Shown here: positions 38,001 through 42,289 of the stretch, piece after piece
Numbering within the stretch: the first letter of the stretch is position 1
How the letters are laid out: each line of letters starts with the position of its first letter
Assembly (NCBI GenBank): GCA_050303615.1
Contig: JBNLCC010000015.1
Location: 62,001 to 126,000, forward strand
DNA length: 64,000 nt
From: CAZDXJ01 sp050303615
Lineage (GTDB): Bacteria > Pseudomonadota > Gammaproteobacteria > Methylococcales > Methylomonadaceae
Direction of reading: 5' to 3'
Program-made: the position numbers and the translations under genes
Notes under the pieces: generated by a model
Databases searched by the model: none
The model's input: only the letters and a program-made list of their open reading frames with translations
What the model was told of the DNA's origin: nothing

Positions 38001-39691
38001 TAGGTACTATCACGATCGCCAAGATATTGCTGCAAGCCTGTTAACAGCTGCTGTTTCGATTCAACCACCCAGGCAATGCGATGGTTAAAGGCTTCCCGGC
38101 CGACCTGAAGGGTGTAGGCCATATCATCCAGTCGAAGCGCTTGTGTCTGTTCGGTAAGCCATTGATATAACTGCCCGGCCATCGCCGCCAAACTCGCTTC
38201 GGTCTTAGCTGACAAGATAATTAATACCGGTTCGGCCAGCCGCTCCTGATCAATCTTTTCATTTGCCGGGTTTGGTTCAAATGCTTCTATCAATAAATGC
38301 GCATTAATCCCTCCCATGCCGTAACAATGGATACCGGCCAAACGCGCACCCTCTGTCTTTGGCCATGGCGCTGTATCAGTCGCCAGCGTGCAAGGCTGGT
38401 TTTCCCGGTCCATGTCCGGATGATAATCGGTGAAATTGTTGATTTTATGGATCACGCCGGTCTGCATACTACGCACGACCTTAAACAGTGCGCCCAATGC
38501 CGATGCCGACTCCATATGCCCCATCATCGGTTTGACCGTGCTGACCCGGCACATGCCGTTATCCAGCGACACCTTTTGCTGGCGTGCGAGATCCTTGAGC
38601 GCCCGGTTAAACGCCCGCCATTCAACCAGGTCGGCCAGTACGTTTCCCATGCCCTGCGCTTCTATATAACGCAGTTGTCTTGGATCGATACCGGCCTGCT
38701 GGTAGCAGCTTTTTATCAGCTCGATATGGCTTTCGGTATTGGGGGCGGCGATTGATGCCCCGCCCTGCCCGTTATAGTTAACCGCGCTGTTTCTGATCAA
38801 CGCATAAATCGGATCGTTATCGGCCAATGCTGCGGATAAGGGTTTTAACAGTAGACTGGCAACACCTTCCGCTCGTATATGGCCTTGCGCATTTAACCCG
38901 AACGAATTGACCGTATCGGTCGGACTTAGCTGGCCTGAATCCGACAACAACGTGAACGGTTCAGGCCTTAACAACAAATTGGCTGCACCGACCAGGGCCT
39001 GGTCGATCTCACCGGCACGTAATGCAGTCAGCGCACGATGGATGGCAACCGCCGCACCGGGACATTGGGCATCGACCACTTCGCTGGCGCCGCGAAAGTC
39101 GAAGAAATAAGAAATCTGATTGGCCAGCATGCAGGTTTGCGCATACCACTCGCCGGTATCGACCCCGGCATCCTGAAGCAATTGCAGGTATTCATTATCC
39201 TGCTGTGCGACAAACACGCCGGTTTTGCTTTTCCTCAGCGTTTGCGGGGCATAACCGGCATCGGCCAGCGTCTGATAAGCCGACATCAACAATAAGCGTT
39301 GACGTGGATCTAAAGTAACCGCCTCTCCCGGCGGAATTTTGAAAAAGGCCGGGTCGAAACCGGCAATATCGGGAATAAACCCGCCCCATTTGCTTCGACT
39401 TTTACCGCCCTGTTTTCCGGTTGGGTCATAAACGGCCTGCCAGTCGAACCGGCTGGCAGGTATTGGTTCGATTAAGGAGGCATCCCGGTCCAGCTGTTGC
39501 CAGAACTCATCGACCGAATTGCATTTCGGAAACATGCCGGACAGACCGATGATCGCAATCGGCTCAGGCACCTGAACAGGATCTTTCGCCGGCCCTTGTT
39601 CTTGCGCACCGTTGCGGGCCGTCTGAGTATCGGTTGAAGTCGCTTTTAAAATCGCTTCTTCAATTTCTTTTAGTTCTTGTACGGTATTCAT
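14051..39691 (-). CDS. Giant hybrid trans-AT PKS/NRPS, seven modules
   Basis: 8,546 residues; the ATG at 39691 follows GAGG at proper spacing. Domains by approximate residue: KS1 42-472 (Cys210 kept, HGTGT replaced by QGMGN, so probably non-elongating), ACP (Ser688), C 750-1190 (HHIVFDG at 881), A 1200-1705, PCP (Ser1760), KS2 1834-2260 (Cys2005), KR (GGAGGLG 2640, Tyr2785), ACP (Ser2939), KS3 3034-3470 (Cys3205), KR (3886), C-methyltransferase (EIGAGTGG 4326), ACP (4586), KS4 4678-5090 (Cys4834), DH (His5302, Asp5471), pyran-synthase-like DH 5560-5840, KR (6019), ACP (6324), KS5 6415-6850 (Cys6584), KR (7276), ACP (7578), KS6 7666-8085 (Cys7830), degenerate DH 8275-8546. No AT domains and no thioesterase. 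The A-domain pocket read by eye is DILTLGMIWK, close to glycine codes. It is cotranscribed with the methyltransferase upstream and the FMO downstream. Confidence 0.95.
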   Translation of the reverse strand: MNTVQELKEIEEAILKATSTDTQTARNGAQEQGPAKDPVQVPEPIAIIGLSGMFPKCNSVDEFWQQLDRDASLIEPIPASRFDWQAVYDPTGKQGGKSRSKWGGFIPDIAGFDPAFFKIPPGEAVTLDPRQRLLLMSAYQTLADAGYAPQTLRKSKTGVFVAQQDNEYLQLLQDAGVDTGEWYAQTCMLANQISYFFDFRGASEVVDAQCPGAAVAIHRALTALRAGEIDQALVGAANLLLRPEPFTLLSDSGQLSPTDTVNSFGLNAQGHIRAEGVASLLLKPLSAALADNDPIYALIRNSAVNYNGQGGASIAAPNTESHIELIKSCYQQAGIDPRQLRYIEAQGMGNVLADLVEWRAFNRALKDLARQQKVSLDNGMCRVSTVKPMMGHMESASALGALFKVVRSMQTGVIHKINNFTDYHPDMDRENQPCTLATDTAPWPKTEGARLAGIHCYGMGGINAHLLIEAFEPNPANEKIDQERLAEPVLIILSAKTEASLAAMAGQLYQWLTEQTQALRLDDMAYTLQVGREAFNHRIAWVVESKQQLLTGLQQYLGDRDSTYRTQPVVPVYQGTAEVSTRDRHDETDTHDLRQLADYWVNGGSVSWQARYRGKAVRRIHLPGYVFDKKSYWISPAKTGQAIEPVAEKPAGDGEIRSYLITQLAEVLQLPPEKIDPQQHLYDFGIDSIIGMKLLRGLASRFNFDVQGRDMLTHPTIQSLSDYLGQQLSKRTVSASVDNSEASEPVEDRLLRQSALSEGQKGLWTLQKLVPAMSAYNIPLCFHIAQPVDIDALIKACRFLLTQYPILTSRFIEQHGELLRRTRPEPEPVFAQHDVSLLSTEQVIDRVRTKAELTFDLQHDPLLRVDLFSNGQQDHTLLLTLHHIVFDGGSFLPLAGTLFNAYRDYAQGKTPVPEKDVDRYAEFVAWEQAMLSGQEGKKHRAYWLQQLSGNLPVLNLFTDYPRATCNRFQGQTHSVRLSSELSRQIRDYARQHRMNLSTLFLALFNQLLHRYTGQDEIIIGMPDKGRTQDRFENTVGYFINMLPIRSRNLAQKPLSELMRELQLTMADALDHAAYPFPVLVGELGVAPNEDFAPVFQVAFEYQNVFSAGDLLAFNRQFQNDLSGTLIEQVVQQGEYELVLEVREGQQDFVLNFKYNPSLYKASTIAGLAEHWLNLAGQSIANPQQLPGELELLSKYERSRLLADWKDTLVDYPAEQPFYRLFEQQVRQTPEAVAAVFEQQQLSYAELDKKATQLANYLQQAGVQANQIVAVCVDRSLEMLIALLGVAKSGAAWLPMDPDYPNDRLGYMLQDSQAVLLLTQSAFIQKLSTIAGDAGCDSTPMLALDSQWSLVEAQGQQAVLRKQNNAGHLAYVIYTSGSTGVPKGVMIRHRSLTNFLKSMAKTPGLQAGDRLLAVTTVCFDIAALELLLPLLQGACCCISPTAKTNDVAALQQSIKQQRITVMQATPSTWTMLFHNGWRNEQGIKVLCGGEPLPEALRQQFIETGSDAWNMYGPTETTIWSSVARISGDAPVSIGRPIANTQIYIVDPHNRLTPIGLPGELCIGGDGLAEGYLNNPKLTAEKFIDNPFKPGSRLYRTGDLARRREDGELEHLGRLDHQVKIRGYRIELGEIESWLNRHPAIAQVVVVAREQHGVKQLVGYYVKQSTAEMSVTQAQLQQYLADQLPDYMIPALFIAVPEIPLTANGKVDRMTLAAREIVLEREQRYAPPQSEIERTLLSIWQSLLGIQSIGVNDGFFALGGNSVLSVMLAQRISEAFPVKFNAPDLFKYPNIREIALFIGRAGALRTDQQVPSPLPLPAADYRTAAAESKKTYPDYYQHSLAIVGISCHLPGAKNHSEFWRNLRAGKECSTLLSREELLKAGVTEEVMANPNFVPLQYSMEGKELFDPEFFNISPKNAAFMDPQFRMLLQHSWQAIEDAGYAPGDIPETAVFMSASNSFYKTLLHNSGTVEAVDEYAAWIAGQGGTIPTMISYQLGLKGPSFAVHSNCSSSLVGLYLANQSLQLNEARYALIGGATLFPIPGAGHVYQPDMNFSSDGHCKAFDATADGLVGGEGVAVIMVKKAIDAIEDGDHIYALVRGVAVNNDGADKAGFYAPSVKGQAEVIQKVLTHTGIDPASIGYVEAHGTGTKLGDPIEVMALNEVYQRYTTARQYCGIGSVKPNIGHLDTVAGLAGLIKVALSLKHGEIVPSINYKTPNPEIDFASSAFHVVDKLTEWPSRAEPHRAAVSSFGIGGTNSHAILEEYPSYKASDQPKAVQTADTAEQLIVLSAKSEPQLQVYAEKLLAFVAGESDATVTLEDLAFTLQTGREAMAWRVAFGVKDLVELRDRLEQFVNGDSVIDLCFRGQVKSSIDSSQALFDDEDGDDLVSLWLSRQRPDKVARAWAYGLDFDWSLLHQNAVRHRLSLPTYPFAQQSYWIEPLIDEKGSMQTAALPTVEADFNRNSVRILQPVWRPKAADPANTAPAYDQHIIMLCGFEHSVCTELEARFENSLCIELEPSGSNVAERYQALCQVVFERLKQVIADNCRQTLVQVVLGGQDEQQLYIGVSGLLKTACLENPKLVTQLIMTGTEQSTQAVCQQLAENRSCPEDNVCRYQPQRQTLNWETLFSEPKASALPWQEGGVYFLTGGAGGLGLLFAEEIARQLQQATLILVNRSPLSAQQQRQIDSLTTKGIKVIVRQADVSQQSAVDELIADTLRQCGAINGIIHAAGVVHDNFILNKSAAEFESVLAAKVAGSVNLDIATRNVELDFLLLCSSAAAVFGSVGQADYCAANAFMDAFAHYRNSQVASKQRFGQTLAVNWPLWQHGGMRIDAASEQAMRLSTGLIPMPTETGMNALYQSLSVGLSQALVLEGDAVAIERLLQHQAGRTPVSASTVQTETNVDSTTLRQNTVQMLKELLAPVLRVPVQRIAASEPMEKYGIDSISITQLNQKLEQVFGSISKTLFYQYQTVDALSRYLLAEYPDACLAWTGRSSVVAESELVQTVPTQPVSVACDAVKPVATSRIDSVASKAQGTVQEPIAIIGISGRFPKAETLDEFWQNLKTGTDCISEIPADRWSMQDFFEADPKQAVASGKSYSKWGGFIDGFADFDPLFFNISPREALTIDPQERLFLQCAWQVLEDAGYTRQTLPENVGVFTGITKTGFDLYGPELWRQGRVVFPHTSFSSVANRISYCLNLHGPSMPVDTMCSSSLTAIHEACQHIRQGDCDMAIAGGVNLYLHPSSYVGLCSAYMLSRDGQCKSFGQGGNGFVPGEGVGVVMLKRLSQAIRAGDPIQAVIRGSGVNHGGKTNGYTVPNPNAQADLIRNTLKKAGVDARTISYMEAHGTGTELGDPIEVTGLTEAFRQDTGDSGFCALGSVKSNMGHLEAAAGMAGLTKIILQMQHGQIAPSLHAQQLNPNIDFSSTPFTVQQQLADWPRPTLTINGETEELPRRAGLSSFGAGGSNAHLVIEEYIPDIAPDLPATNDLSPAVILLSAKTGERLQQVAANLLDYVNTLDSNASDSDRQLHNIAYTLQIAREALDERLGLVVSSLDELKRKLAQFIGDENSLTDSCRGKIQRDTDAMVALADDEEFQETVDKWIARGKYLKLLDFWVKGLTIGWAKLYPNRKPQRIRLPVYPFTKQRFWLDSLSSGSAPVSTQEINIKEVGTDDKSQAELLTLRPVWDALKVSESNPVFPPVSDRVAVIGADPQQQQAIAGQYNRAFEPAIQPDQSIEAITEQLIQIEPVDHIIWFATEPDDLALNYARLISDQQSGVVALFRLIKALLAAGYGDSDLGMTVITRQALAVHDREPINPVHAAVHGLVGSLAREYPRWRLRVLDTDTGWPLPAIWHLPVQPLGQSYALRGGDWLQQSLAPVRLAENNGEIYRQNGTYVVIGGAGGLGETWSRAMIRDYQADIIWLGRSEKDDAIQAKLDALAEFGVAPGYIQADARDPEAMQQTYRQIKQAHGDIHGVIVSTLGDYDQSLEQMSETLFTDILSTKLDVNVHTVQLFQDEPLDFIVFFSSMAAFGRTGGMSAYVSACTFNDAFARQLANQWTCAVKVINWGYWSVGGGQRISDALKNLVEQRGVQPITAEQGLLALKTLLVSPLQQLAVTRTSRPELIETYADDIWTASLPDRYSQCMHSLESYRPLQAAPEENPSTAQLNDWIVKLLFIQLQGMGLFQTDAKADAATFRNQAGILDKYQRWWQESLNILQQHGYLTITDGFVCVDKQALFDAQQVWQEWKSQKQDYLEQPETRTLAVLVDDCLSQLPDVLRGTTPVTDILFPGGAMDKIEGLYKNNRVCDYFNDVVAGVVQTYIRQRLADDPVARIRIIEIGAGTGGTTSTVLPQLNSLREVIDEYCYTDMSKSFFIHARQRYGDDYPFLNYKLCNIELPLSDQGIDTGAYDIAIATNVLHATRSMRQTLRNTKAALADNGIVVLNEISDKTIFASVLFGLIDGWSLAEDEHLRIPGSPGLYPETWRDLLLQEGFKSVLFPAQAQHGLGQQIIVADSDGIIRQQSGDQLLEQPETTEPEAVQVQTEQRDNTAPENAEDLTDSVQNLILDSLAAALSIDREMIEADVPFSDYGIDSILGVSFIQQLNSALSLSLNTTILFDYTTVERLTDHIIAENRHGIRLEKTPAVEKSKPVACAAETAVQLSRVCTEPVETPQQTRPQAESATDGIAIIGMSGQFPGAENVDQFWQNMNSGVDPVTELPEHYLDKQHYSAEKQPGKSYCKWGGILDGRDCFDPMFFNISPREAESMNPHQRLILQESWKALEDAGYNPKSLADSRTGIFIGSEPTGYVHETFTGASEAIVASRLSYFLNLKGPAFVVNTGCSSSGVALHQACVSLRNNESDLALAGGVFAVMGQGILVGLSQTDMLTHSGRCYAFDTEADGMVMSEGVGMVALKRLDQALADGDAIYGVIRASGINQDGASNGITAPSGIAQQQLITDVYRRFNIDPERISYVETHGTGTQLGDPVEANALVRAFRQFTDKTHYCALGSAKTYIGHTSSSSGVVGLINVLLSLKHHQLSGLKHFKQLNPLIELERSAFYPCPQMTPWRSTDGKPLMAALNSFGHGGTNAHLVIEEFIDSRLPEQSVNDRPELIVLSAKDEERLAEMVARLHAFVENSIEQSEPITLADIAATLQTGRDTLEQRLAFVVHSLAELSTVLEAVVNGHSPDVTLYSGYVEPKQSKKSQDPSVEVLRQQIPQWLANAELDHLAQAWAKGVSIDWTQLKRGNKGRRIHLPAYPFAREHYWRPEPVAAVTTITQLHPLVQRNTSTLYQQRFESTFSGDEFFLSDHIVQGQKLLPGVAYLEMARAAVTLALGDAEFKPVTLGNVVWTRPLAVSDQPVDISIQLSPEENGSIGYQINSLSASGQSRLHHQGVAWSNAPELPKLLDLSALQANIRQTGVTVEACYAALAEAGVNYGPAQKAMHTIYTGNQQVLARLQLPDTIDDTATLYTLHPAIMDSALQATIALALAEQGDEPAESRPVLLPFALDSLDITGECQTVMWAWIRTAETPVSNDELQKLDIDLCTEQGEVCVRFRGFTSRVLTVDETDHAGRSGGHPLLHTQNQEGSGFATQFSGDEFFLKDHSGMLPSAVYLEMACAAARLSDRPVFGLSHIIWPKPMHIGEQSGALDTALEADDKGFSIKAGESIYCQGRIIGERPVPEAVDKGYDLEVIEARCTDLLDKAQCDRIMEFTHGHSLQTIEQLRFNPDEALARLELPTSLQDDQAEYQHHPSLLNGAILTGVVWMMTARPGAALPMPFSLDQFQFDRPLPDQLYAYVRRHPGAESGGSREILDIVLLDTEGRRLAVLQGFTLVFAQAVQQVNGLLLATPTWQVQPLPEPVQSMPTAPPVFVLTEGNSDLQQALLAQWPGCRIEQLSCSPESVDHGFQQLFACCRQLIENKSAAIQPLLVLIPDQQPAVLFNCLTGLLKTLRLEQPWIAAKAVTYPAQQRADSGFVRQLAAEIDANTGDVEIRFSLDGQRQIKVMTELDLPVSDRQVPVFRAGDVIWVTGGLGGVGRLLARYLAVDRKSRVMLSGRSEPDADSRQFIDEIIQQGGELVYRQVDVAQIESVTAAVRFIEQHYGQLNGIIHSAGVIDDDYIVNKTEEQIARVLQPKIAGALTLDAATRHLPLDYLVLFSSLAGVLGNPGQADYAGGNAFLDAFAHYRNTLSQHGQRSGKTLSLNWPLWRDGGMQMGLQHEQLMLNATGMRAMDTESGMQALEQSLRSDHNQVLVAYGDLAVMRNRLLSFSYDQAAPAAEPSRADAGSDNDEGLQQQLIKPVAAELIRVVANVQRIKPEKISLQRDLSAYGFDSISFTEFANALNKTYALSLMPTLFFEIPDLAALAGYLIKNHPQALLKKHAPDTQPVADVVQVKPAPVAQPMRFKLPEYKPSPVSGPAVDTGAIAVIGIGGKFPGASDLDDFWNQLQDSRDLISEVPKQRWDWRKIYGDPHEEPGKTKVKWGGFISDADCFDARFFGISPVEAEAMDPQFRVFLETVWATLEDAGYQPSALSGSKTGVFAGVATADYKDLWVEAKANGSVNSPAEPFPFMIANRVSYWFNFQGPSEVIDTACSSSLIAVNRAIESLRQGNCDIALAGGVNVMASPRITIASSQAGMLSEDGRCMTFDQRANGYVRSEGVAVLLLKPLHKAVADNDRIYGLIRGSGENHGGRSASPTAPNAAAQKRLLVDVYSRAGIDPRTVGYIEAHGTGTALGDPVEINGLKAAFTELYQQQGLVLPPQPYCGLSSVKANIGHLEAAAGAAGLIKVLLMLKHRKIPGNPQLKSPNPYLQLDGTPFYLVRETLDWPQPIDDSGKPLPRRAGVSGFGVGGSNAHIIIEEYPDNTEQSAHGTASQTPALIVLSAKNEQQLRQSADRLLRFIGNTEHEFSLDDLAYTLQIGREAMSHRLAFSAASPADVQQKLQAFIEHGSAVDGVHYGQVQNDADGLTDFAADEDMAATFDAWIAKGKYEKLLAAWVNGLAFDWPRLYRENQPQRIGLPTYPFARERYWIPDSEQSDQSGHNEPESRKAADTPVQQTELQTFEEVWTEAPLTVASDNSLKTVLCFAGEPQHQQAVIEQLQRNGAQTRVIFVEQGRGNRKISDSLYRIDTDHADSYRQTFDSIRQAETRIDAVLYLWPLEDSRCIPNAMPVVYLLQAMAAAGLKPAKLILSGTYRDELEHCFLDAWIAFERSLAQVLPNTQVAVVFRECETDHQPLQQWIQQLWHELQQAQLRSVHYRNQARYIAELRPATLTQGGDSLLRQRGTYLITGGLGGLGMLFAEYLAQNYAAKLVLTGRSPLDADKQEQLQRLGDEVLYIQADVSDQASMRNGLQQARERFGDIHGVLHIAGVSGAASVLDANADDFQRVLAAKIAGTQVLDRLLHDQSLDFICYFSSSSAILGDFGSCDYALGNRFQTAYARYHKTLPTAQGGSGKTLVINWPLWQDGGLQVGDSEQTRFYLQSSGQRSLQSAEGVQLFERLLAQDKTQYLVLAGQPERLQRVIDLDSARPKAPVQPINGVETTGRRQGMKGLSIEQCINQDLKQQICDLLKTKPGELGADTNLADFGFDSISLAEFSRRLSRFFRLELTPSVFFSHSTLRRLTDYLYRDYQQAMEAFYRQPDNESAEPIAPVSKPQALVNTEQTTIVSTPASDIDVNEPIAIIGISGRFPKARNVDEMWRILEQGEDAVDEVSADRFDWRQYYSDAADITGKTNCKWCGSIPGLDEFDPLFFEISPLEAERMDPRQRHLLQESWLALENAGYGAEQIARQKIGMFVGVEEGSDYQRRLKQVSLTSTHNGILASRLAYFLNLKGPTMAINTACSSSLVAAHTACLSLRQNECDTAIAAGVNLMVSPEAYVGMTQAGMLSPDGKCHVFDQSANGMVPGEAVAVVVLKRLSRALADGDPIHALIRGSGINYDGKTNGITAPSGASQTELLDDVYRQSHIRPQDINYIVTHGTGTQLGDPVEINALYDAFKGKTEQQGFCALTSTKSNFGHTFAASGLVSLISLVQALKHETIPASLHCRHENDYIQWRQSPFYVNKHKKTWAKQPGQPRIGAVSAFGMSGTNAHMVLQDYANEPETTTLAAPYYLLTLSAKTEPVLQQQIEQMRAYLQTAEAGRQGLASIAYTLQQGRHHFQYRCGIVVSDIQHAQEVLARSSGQQSNSDCLYGIVDREFAGQKAIRQTVNQLAAQSMDLLNQADDYRETLLALAEFYCQGYDVPWQKLYPAPLRRISLPSYPFAREHYWIDLQPEPVAEITETAEARLHPLVHRNISSLQQQQFVSTFTGDEWFMLHHRLPIPALFYPEMARVAAEQSVGKPVAGLRHLLWGTPLEYQADKPQTLMLSLHDNKQAVVYDLKLEGQTGVCNHIGEVISDSSSLVMPGPVEFAKLQAQMQPVNAEAVLDCFDSNINAAGISDIYSHQAALMATLTLPDKLSEQHRAMMFQPLYINAAWQLLQFFARSRCAWNGPVLLPFSLQQIAASATLPDQLVLRLERKACSDQGRQKYDLTFYDRAGKACLYLQDFTVTTADRLFNISI

Positions 39692-39770
39692 TACCAAACC
39701 TCAAAGCGTCTACCCGATTACAGGGCTCGTCCAAACCCGCATAACAACGGCTAAAATCCATATATATGAG

Positions 39771-40586
39771 CTACAACTTCCTCGCCGTGACTAAAATATA
39801 ACCCAAATTTTCGCTCATATACTCAAACAGATAAAGCCAGTCATCTATGGCTTTTTCTACATTCTCAATAGCCAAATCCTCAATCGCCTGCTTATGCTCG
39901 TCCAGGGTTTCTTTGAGTTTGGGCACCAGCCAAGGCATAACATTCTCGGTAATATCGTCTATACCGATCAGCTCAAAACCTGTTTCAGCCATCAATGCAG
40001 GATAATCCTGTTGGGGGATAAAACTGGAATGGATATGTTGTTGAACAAATGCGTTAAACTCATCGGTGGTGGTCGGCAGCGTCGGTAAGTCGGTCAGTAC
40101 CAGTGTTGCCCCCGGTTTTAATACCCGACCGGCTTCCAGCAGTGCTTCCCGGTGACCCATGTGAAAGATAGACTCAAAAAACCAGCCACCGTCATAGTGA
40201 TTATCTTCCTTGGGGATTTCCAGCGCACTGCCGTGTATAAAACTCAGTTTGTCCTGCATGCCTTCGGCCACAGCTCTTTCAGTTGCGCTACGCTGCTGAA
40301 AACCACTGATGGTTACACCGTCCACATAACAGTCTTTGGCTTTTGCCAGTTTCATTGCCGGTTGCCCTACGCCACAGCCCAGGTCGACAAAACGTTGACC
40401 GGACTGTATCTGGGTCTTGTCTATCATAATTTGCGCCAATCTGTCGGCAGCAGCGGCAAAATTATCGTCGGCATTTGCCTGGTCCCAGTAACCCCAGTGT
40501 AAATGTCCACCGAACAGAATAGGACCTAATTGCCCTTCCGGGGAATCATAAAGCGTGGCGACTTGGTTCGACTCTGAATCCGGCAT
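39771..40586 (-). CDS. SAM-dependent O-methyltransferase (tailoring)
   Basis: 271 residues from the ATG at 40586, preceded by GGAG at good spacing; an upstream in-frame start is rejected. A class I methyltransferase with the FGGHLHWGYWD entry motif (about 24-34), the SAM loop VDLGCGVGQPA near residue 70, and the FESIFHMGHREALLEAGRVLKPG region. It resembles the small-molecule O-methyltransferases of polyketide and sugar tailoring pathways. It is the first gene of the minus-strand operon leading into the giant PKS (79-bp gap). It faces a 2-oxoglutarate oxygenase gene across a shared 513-bp promoter region. A hydroxylate-then-methylate pairing with that oxygenase is a reasonable inference. Confidence 0.88.
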   Translation of the reverse strand: MPDSESNQVATLYDSPEGQLGPILFGGHLHWGYWDQANADDNFAAAADRLAQIMIDKTQIQSGQRFVDLGCGVGQPAMKLAKAKDCYVDGVTISGFQQRSATERAVAEGMQDKLSFIHGSALEIPKEDNHYDGGWFFESIFHMGHREALLEAGRVLKPGATLVLTDLPTLPTTTDEFNAFVQQHIHSSFIPQQDYPALMAETGFELIGIDDITENVMPWLVPKLKETLDEHKQAIEDLAIENVEKAIDDWLYLFEYMSENLGYILVTARKL

Positions 40587-41099
40587 AGAAAAATCTCCAA
40601 TGTATTTTATTTGAGTCAAGACACAGATAACAAAAGCGACTTGTCCTTTTATTATTCTTAACAACTGTCCGTTTAAACACCAGATACTAATGCGAACCGC
40701 ACATTCTTTACAACTCTTAATTGCCTATCCTTGCCGCCAAAAGTAACAAATGGACTGAGTTGAGGAACGAAACCCAATACTATTTTTTCTGATTTACTGG
40801 TTCCCATGGTCCTCCGTCACTGCCATTAAGTTAAGCTGTCGTAGGTGCGGATTCATCCGCACAGTGCGAATACCCTCAAGGGCACAAGTAAATTCGCACA
40901 TCGCCTTAATTTAATGATCAATGATATTGAAGCGGAAGAGCAAAAATAACACTCAATCCCTTGGGCTGGTACAAGCTTAATCCAGGCTACTTACTTGATC
41001 GAAATAGAGTTATTAACGATTCATTGGTTTTCAATCGGGCTATTGCCTATAATGCAAAAACCTAAATCTTATAATGGTATTCATAGGGAGAGTTTGGCA
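40587..41099. other. Divergent promoter region between methyltransferase and oxygenase genes
   Basis: 513 bp that must hold promoters in both directions, including the one probably driving methyltransferase, giant PKS and FMO. I see no confident -35/-10 pair. It contains the hairpin at 40841-40900 and, near the right end, GGGAGAG upstream of the ATG at 41100. Confidence 0.5.
40841..40900. repeat. Hairpin repeat (GTAGGTGCGGATTCATCCGC family)
   Basis: Inverted repeat GTGCGGATTCATCCGCAC followed by a second GTGCGAAT..ATTCGCAC arm pair. A related copy with the same CATTAAGTTAAG lead-in lies at 54066-54119, so this is a dispersed intergenic element. Confidence 0.6.
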
Positions 41100-42119
41100 A
41101 TGCACAATATTCTGAAACAGGATTATTTTAACGAGTACTACGCTACCGGTTTCGTGGAAACTGACACGACTTTGCCGGATGCATTGGTGGATGAAATAAA
41201 ACAGCACTACCAAACGATTCCTGAAGGCCATAACGACTTTCCTAAGTTTTTCGTCAATAACGAGCATCAGGCTTATCTGGAAGGAAAGATCCTAGGCACT
41301 TTATTTAATACCTTTCCCGGCTTGGCTAAAAAAATGGTCAAGAAGCTTTACGATAACACCTATAAAAAAGCGGTCTACGGCGAGCAGGCCTGTATCGAGA
41401 AGGTTTTGAAACATTTGTTTGAAAACGATTTCCGGCGTTTTTTTAAAACCCGCTACCTTGTTGCTTCCTACGACATGTATTTGCGTAACGATTATGTACG
41501 TTCGGCAGCCGGCATCCATACCGATTTCCCCAATTTCCACCACTTTTACGAAACCGATAACGACCTGACCATCTACATTCCGCTGGCCGATCTGGACGAC
41601 GATAACGGTGGCCGTATTATGGTGTTACCGGAAAGCAAGCTAAAGGTACCGGGTAATATCCTGTTAAAACTCATGTCTGATTATTTTTCCACTAAACCCG
41701 AATATGTGGATGAAAGCGGCTATATAGACCCCGACAAAATCAGTCCGGAGGCTGTCTCAACCTTTGCCAGAAGCAAACCGCATCAGAATTTAATGAATTT
41801 ATATTCCAGTATTATCTCTTTGGCTAAAAGAAATTATGCCGACGAATTTCGAGTCACGGATGAGTCCAAAGGCAAAGTACTGCTCTGGAACAATAAAAAT
41901 TTCCATGCCGCAGAGGCCTGGACAAATCAACAGATTGACCGGGAAGTTTACGTTATCAGACTGTTCCCGATCTACGATATCAACATTAAGTTAAGAGACA
42001 AGCTGCACGGCAACCCGTTTAACCGTTTGCTGATCGATACCGAAACCGGCGAAGTGCATCGTTACGATCACCCGGTTGACCTGAGCCAGATTCCAAACGA
42101 GGCTAAACTGAAACTTTAA
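41100..42119 (+). CDS. Fe(II)/2-oxoglutarate-dependent oxygenase, paralogue 1
   Basis: 339 residues from the ATG at 41100, with GGGAGAG as ribosome-binding site. The metal triad is visible as H140-T-D142 (GIHTDFPNFHHFY) and H269 (NKNFHAAEAW), with R287 placed to bind 2-oxoglutarate. It is paralogous over its full length to the protein at 43603-44652 (shared NEHQAYLEGK, FKTRY and NFHHFYET). It should hydroxylate an unactivated carbon of the polyketide. It is divergent from a methyltransferase gene that could methylate the new hydroxyl. The substrate is unknown. Confidence 0.82.
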   Translation: MHNILKQDYFNEYYATGFVETDTTLPDALVDEIKQHYQTIPEGHNDFPKFFVNNEHQAYLEGKILGTLFNTFPGLAKKMVKKLYDNTYKKAVYGEQACIEKVLKHLFENDFRRFFKTRYLVASYDMYLRNDYVRSAAGIHTDFPNFHHFYETDNDLTIYIPLADLDDDNGGRIMVLPESKLKVPGNILLKLMSDYFSTKPEYVDESGYIDPDKISPEAVSTFARSKPHQNLMNLYSSIISLAKRNYADEFRVTDESKGKVLLWNNKNFHAAEAWTNQQIDREVYVIRLFPIYDINIKLRDKLHGNPFNRLLIDTETGEVHRYDHPVDLSQIPNEAKLKL

Positions 42120-42147
42120 CGGGTTATAGTTAACCCTCACTGGAGGT

Positions 42148-42251
42148 TGTCGTAAAAGGTAGGATGGGTAGAATGAAATGAAACCCATCACTTTGATTTT
42201 GTTGGGTTTCGCTATGCTCTACCCAACCTACATTTAGGCTTTTACGACGAC
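42148..42251. repeat. ~100-bp imperfect palindrome
   Basis: The outer arms GTCGTAAAAG and CTTTTACGAC enclose inner arms around GGGTAGAATGAAATGAAACCC and GGGTTTCGCTATGCTCTACCC, which include runs of similar GGGTAG/GAAACCC blocks. It lies between the converging ends of the oxygenase and methyltransferase genes and could also act as a bidirectional terminator. It looks like one of the widespread GGGTAG-type dispersed repeats. Confidence 0.65.
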
Positions 42252-42289
42252 TTCCTCTGCAAAAGAGGGTTTAAATGAATGCAATTGCA

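Noticed and set aside
39692..39697. Upstream TTG as start of the giant PKS
   Set aside because: The ATG two codons later has GAGG at correct spacing and is the better start.
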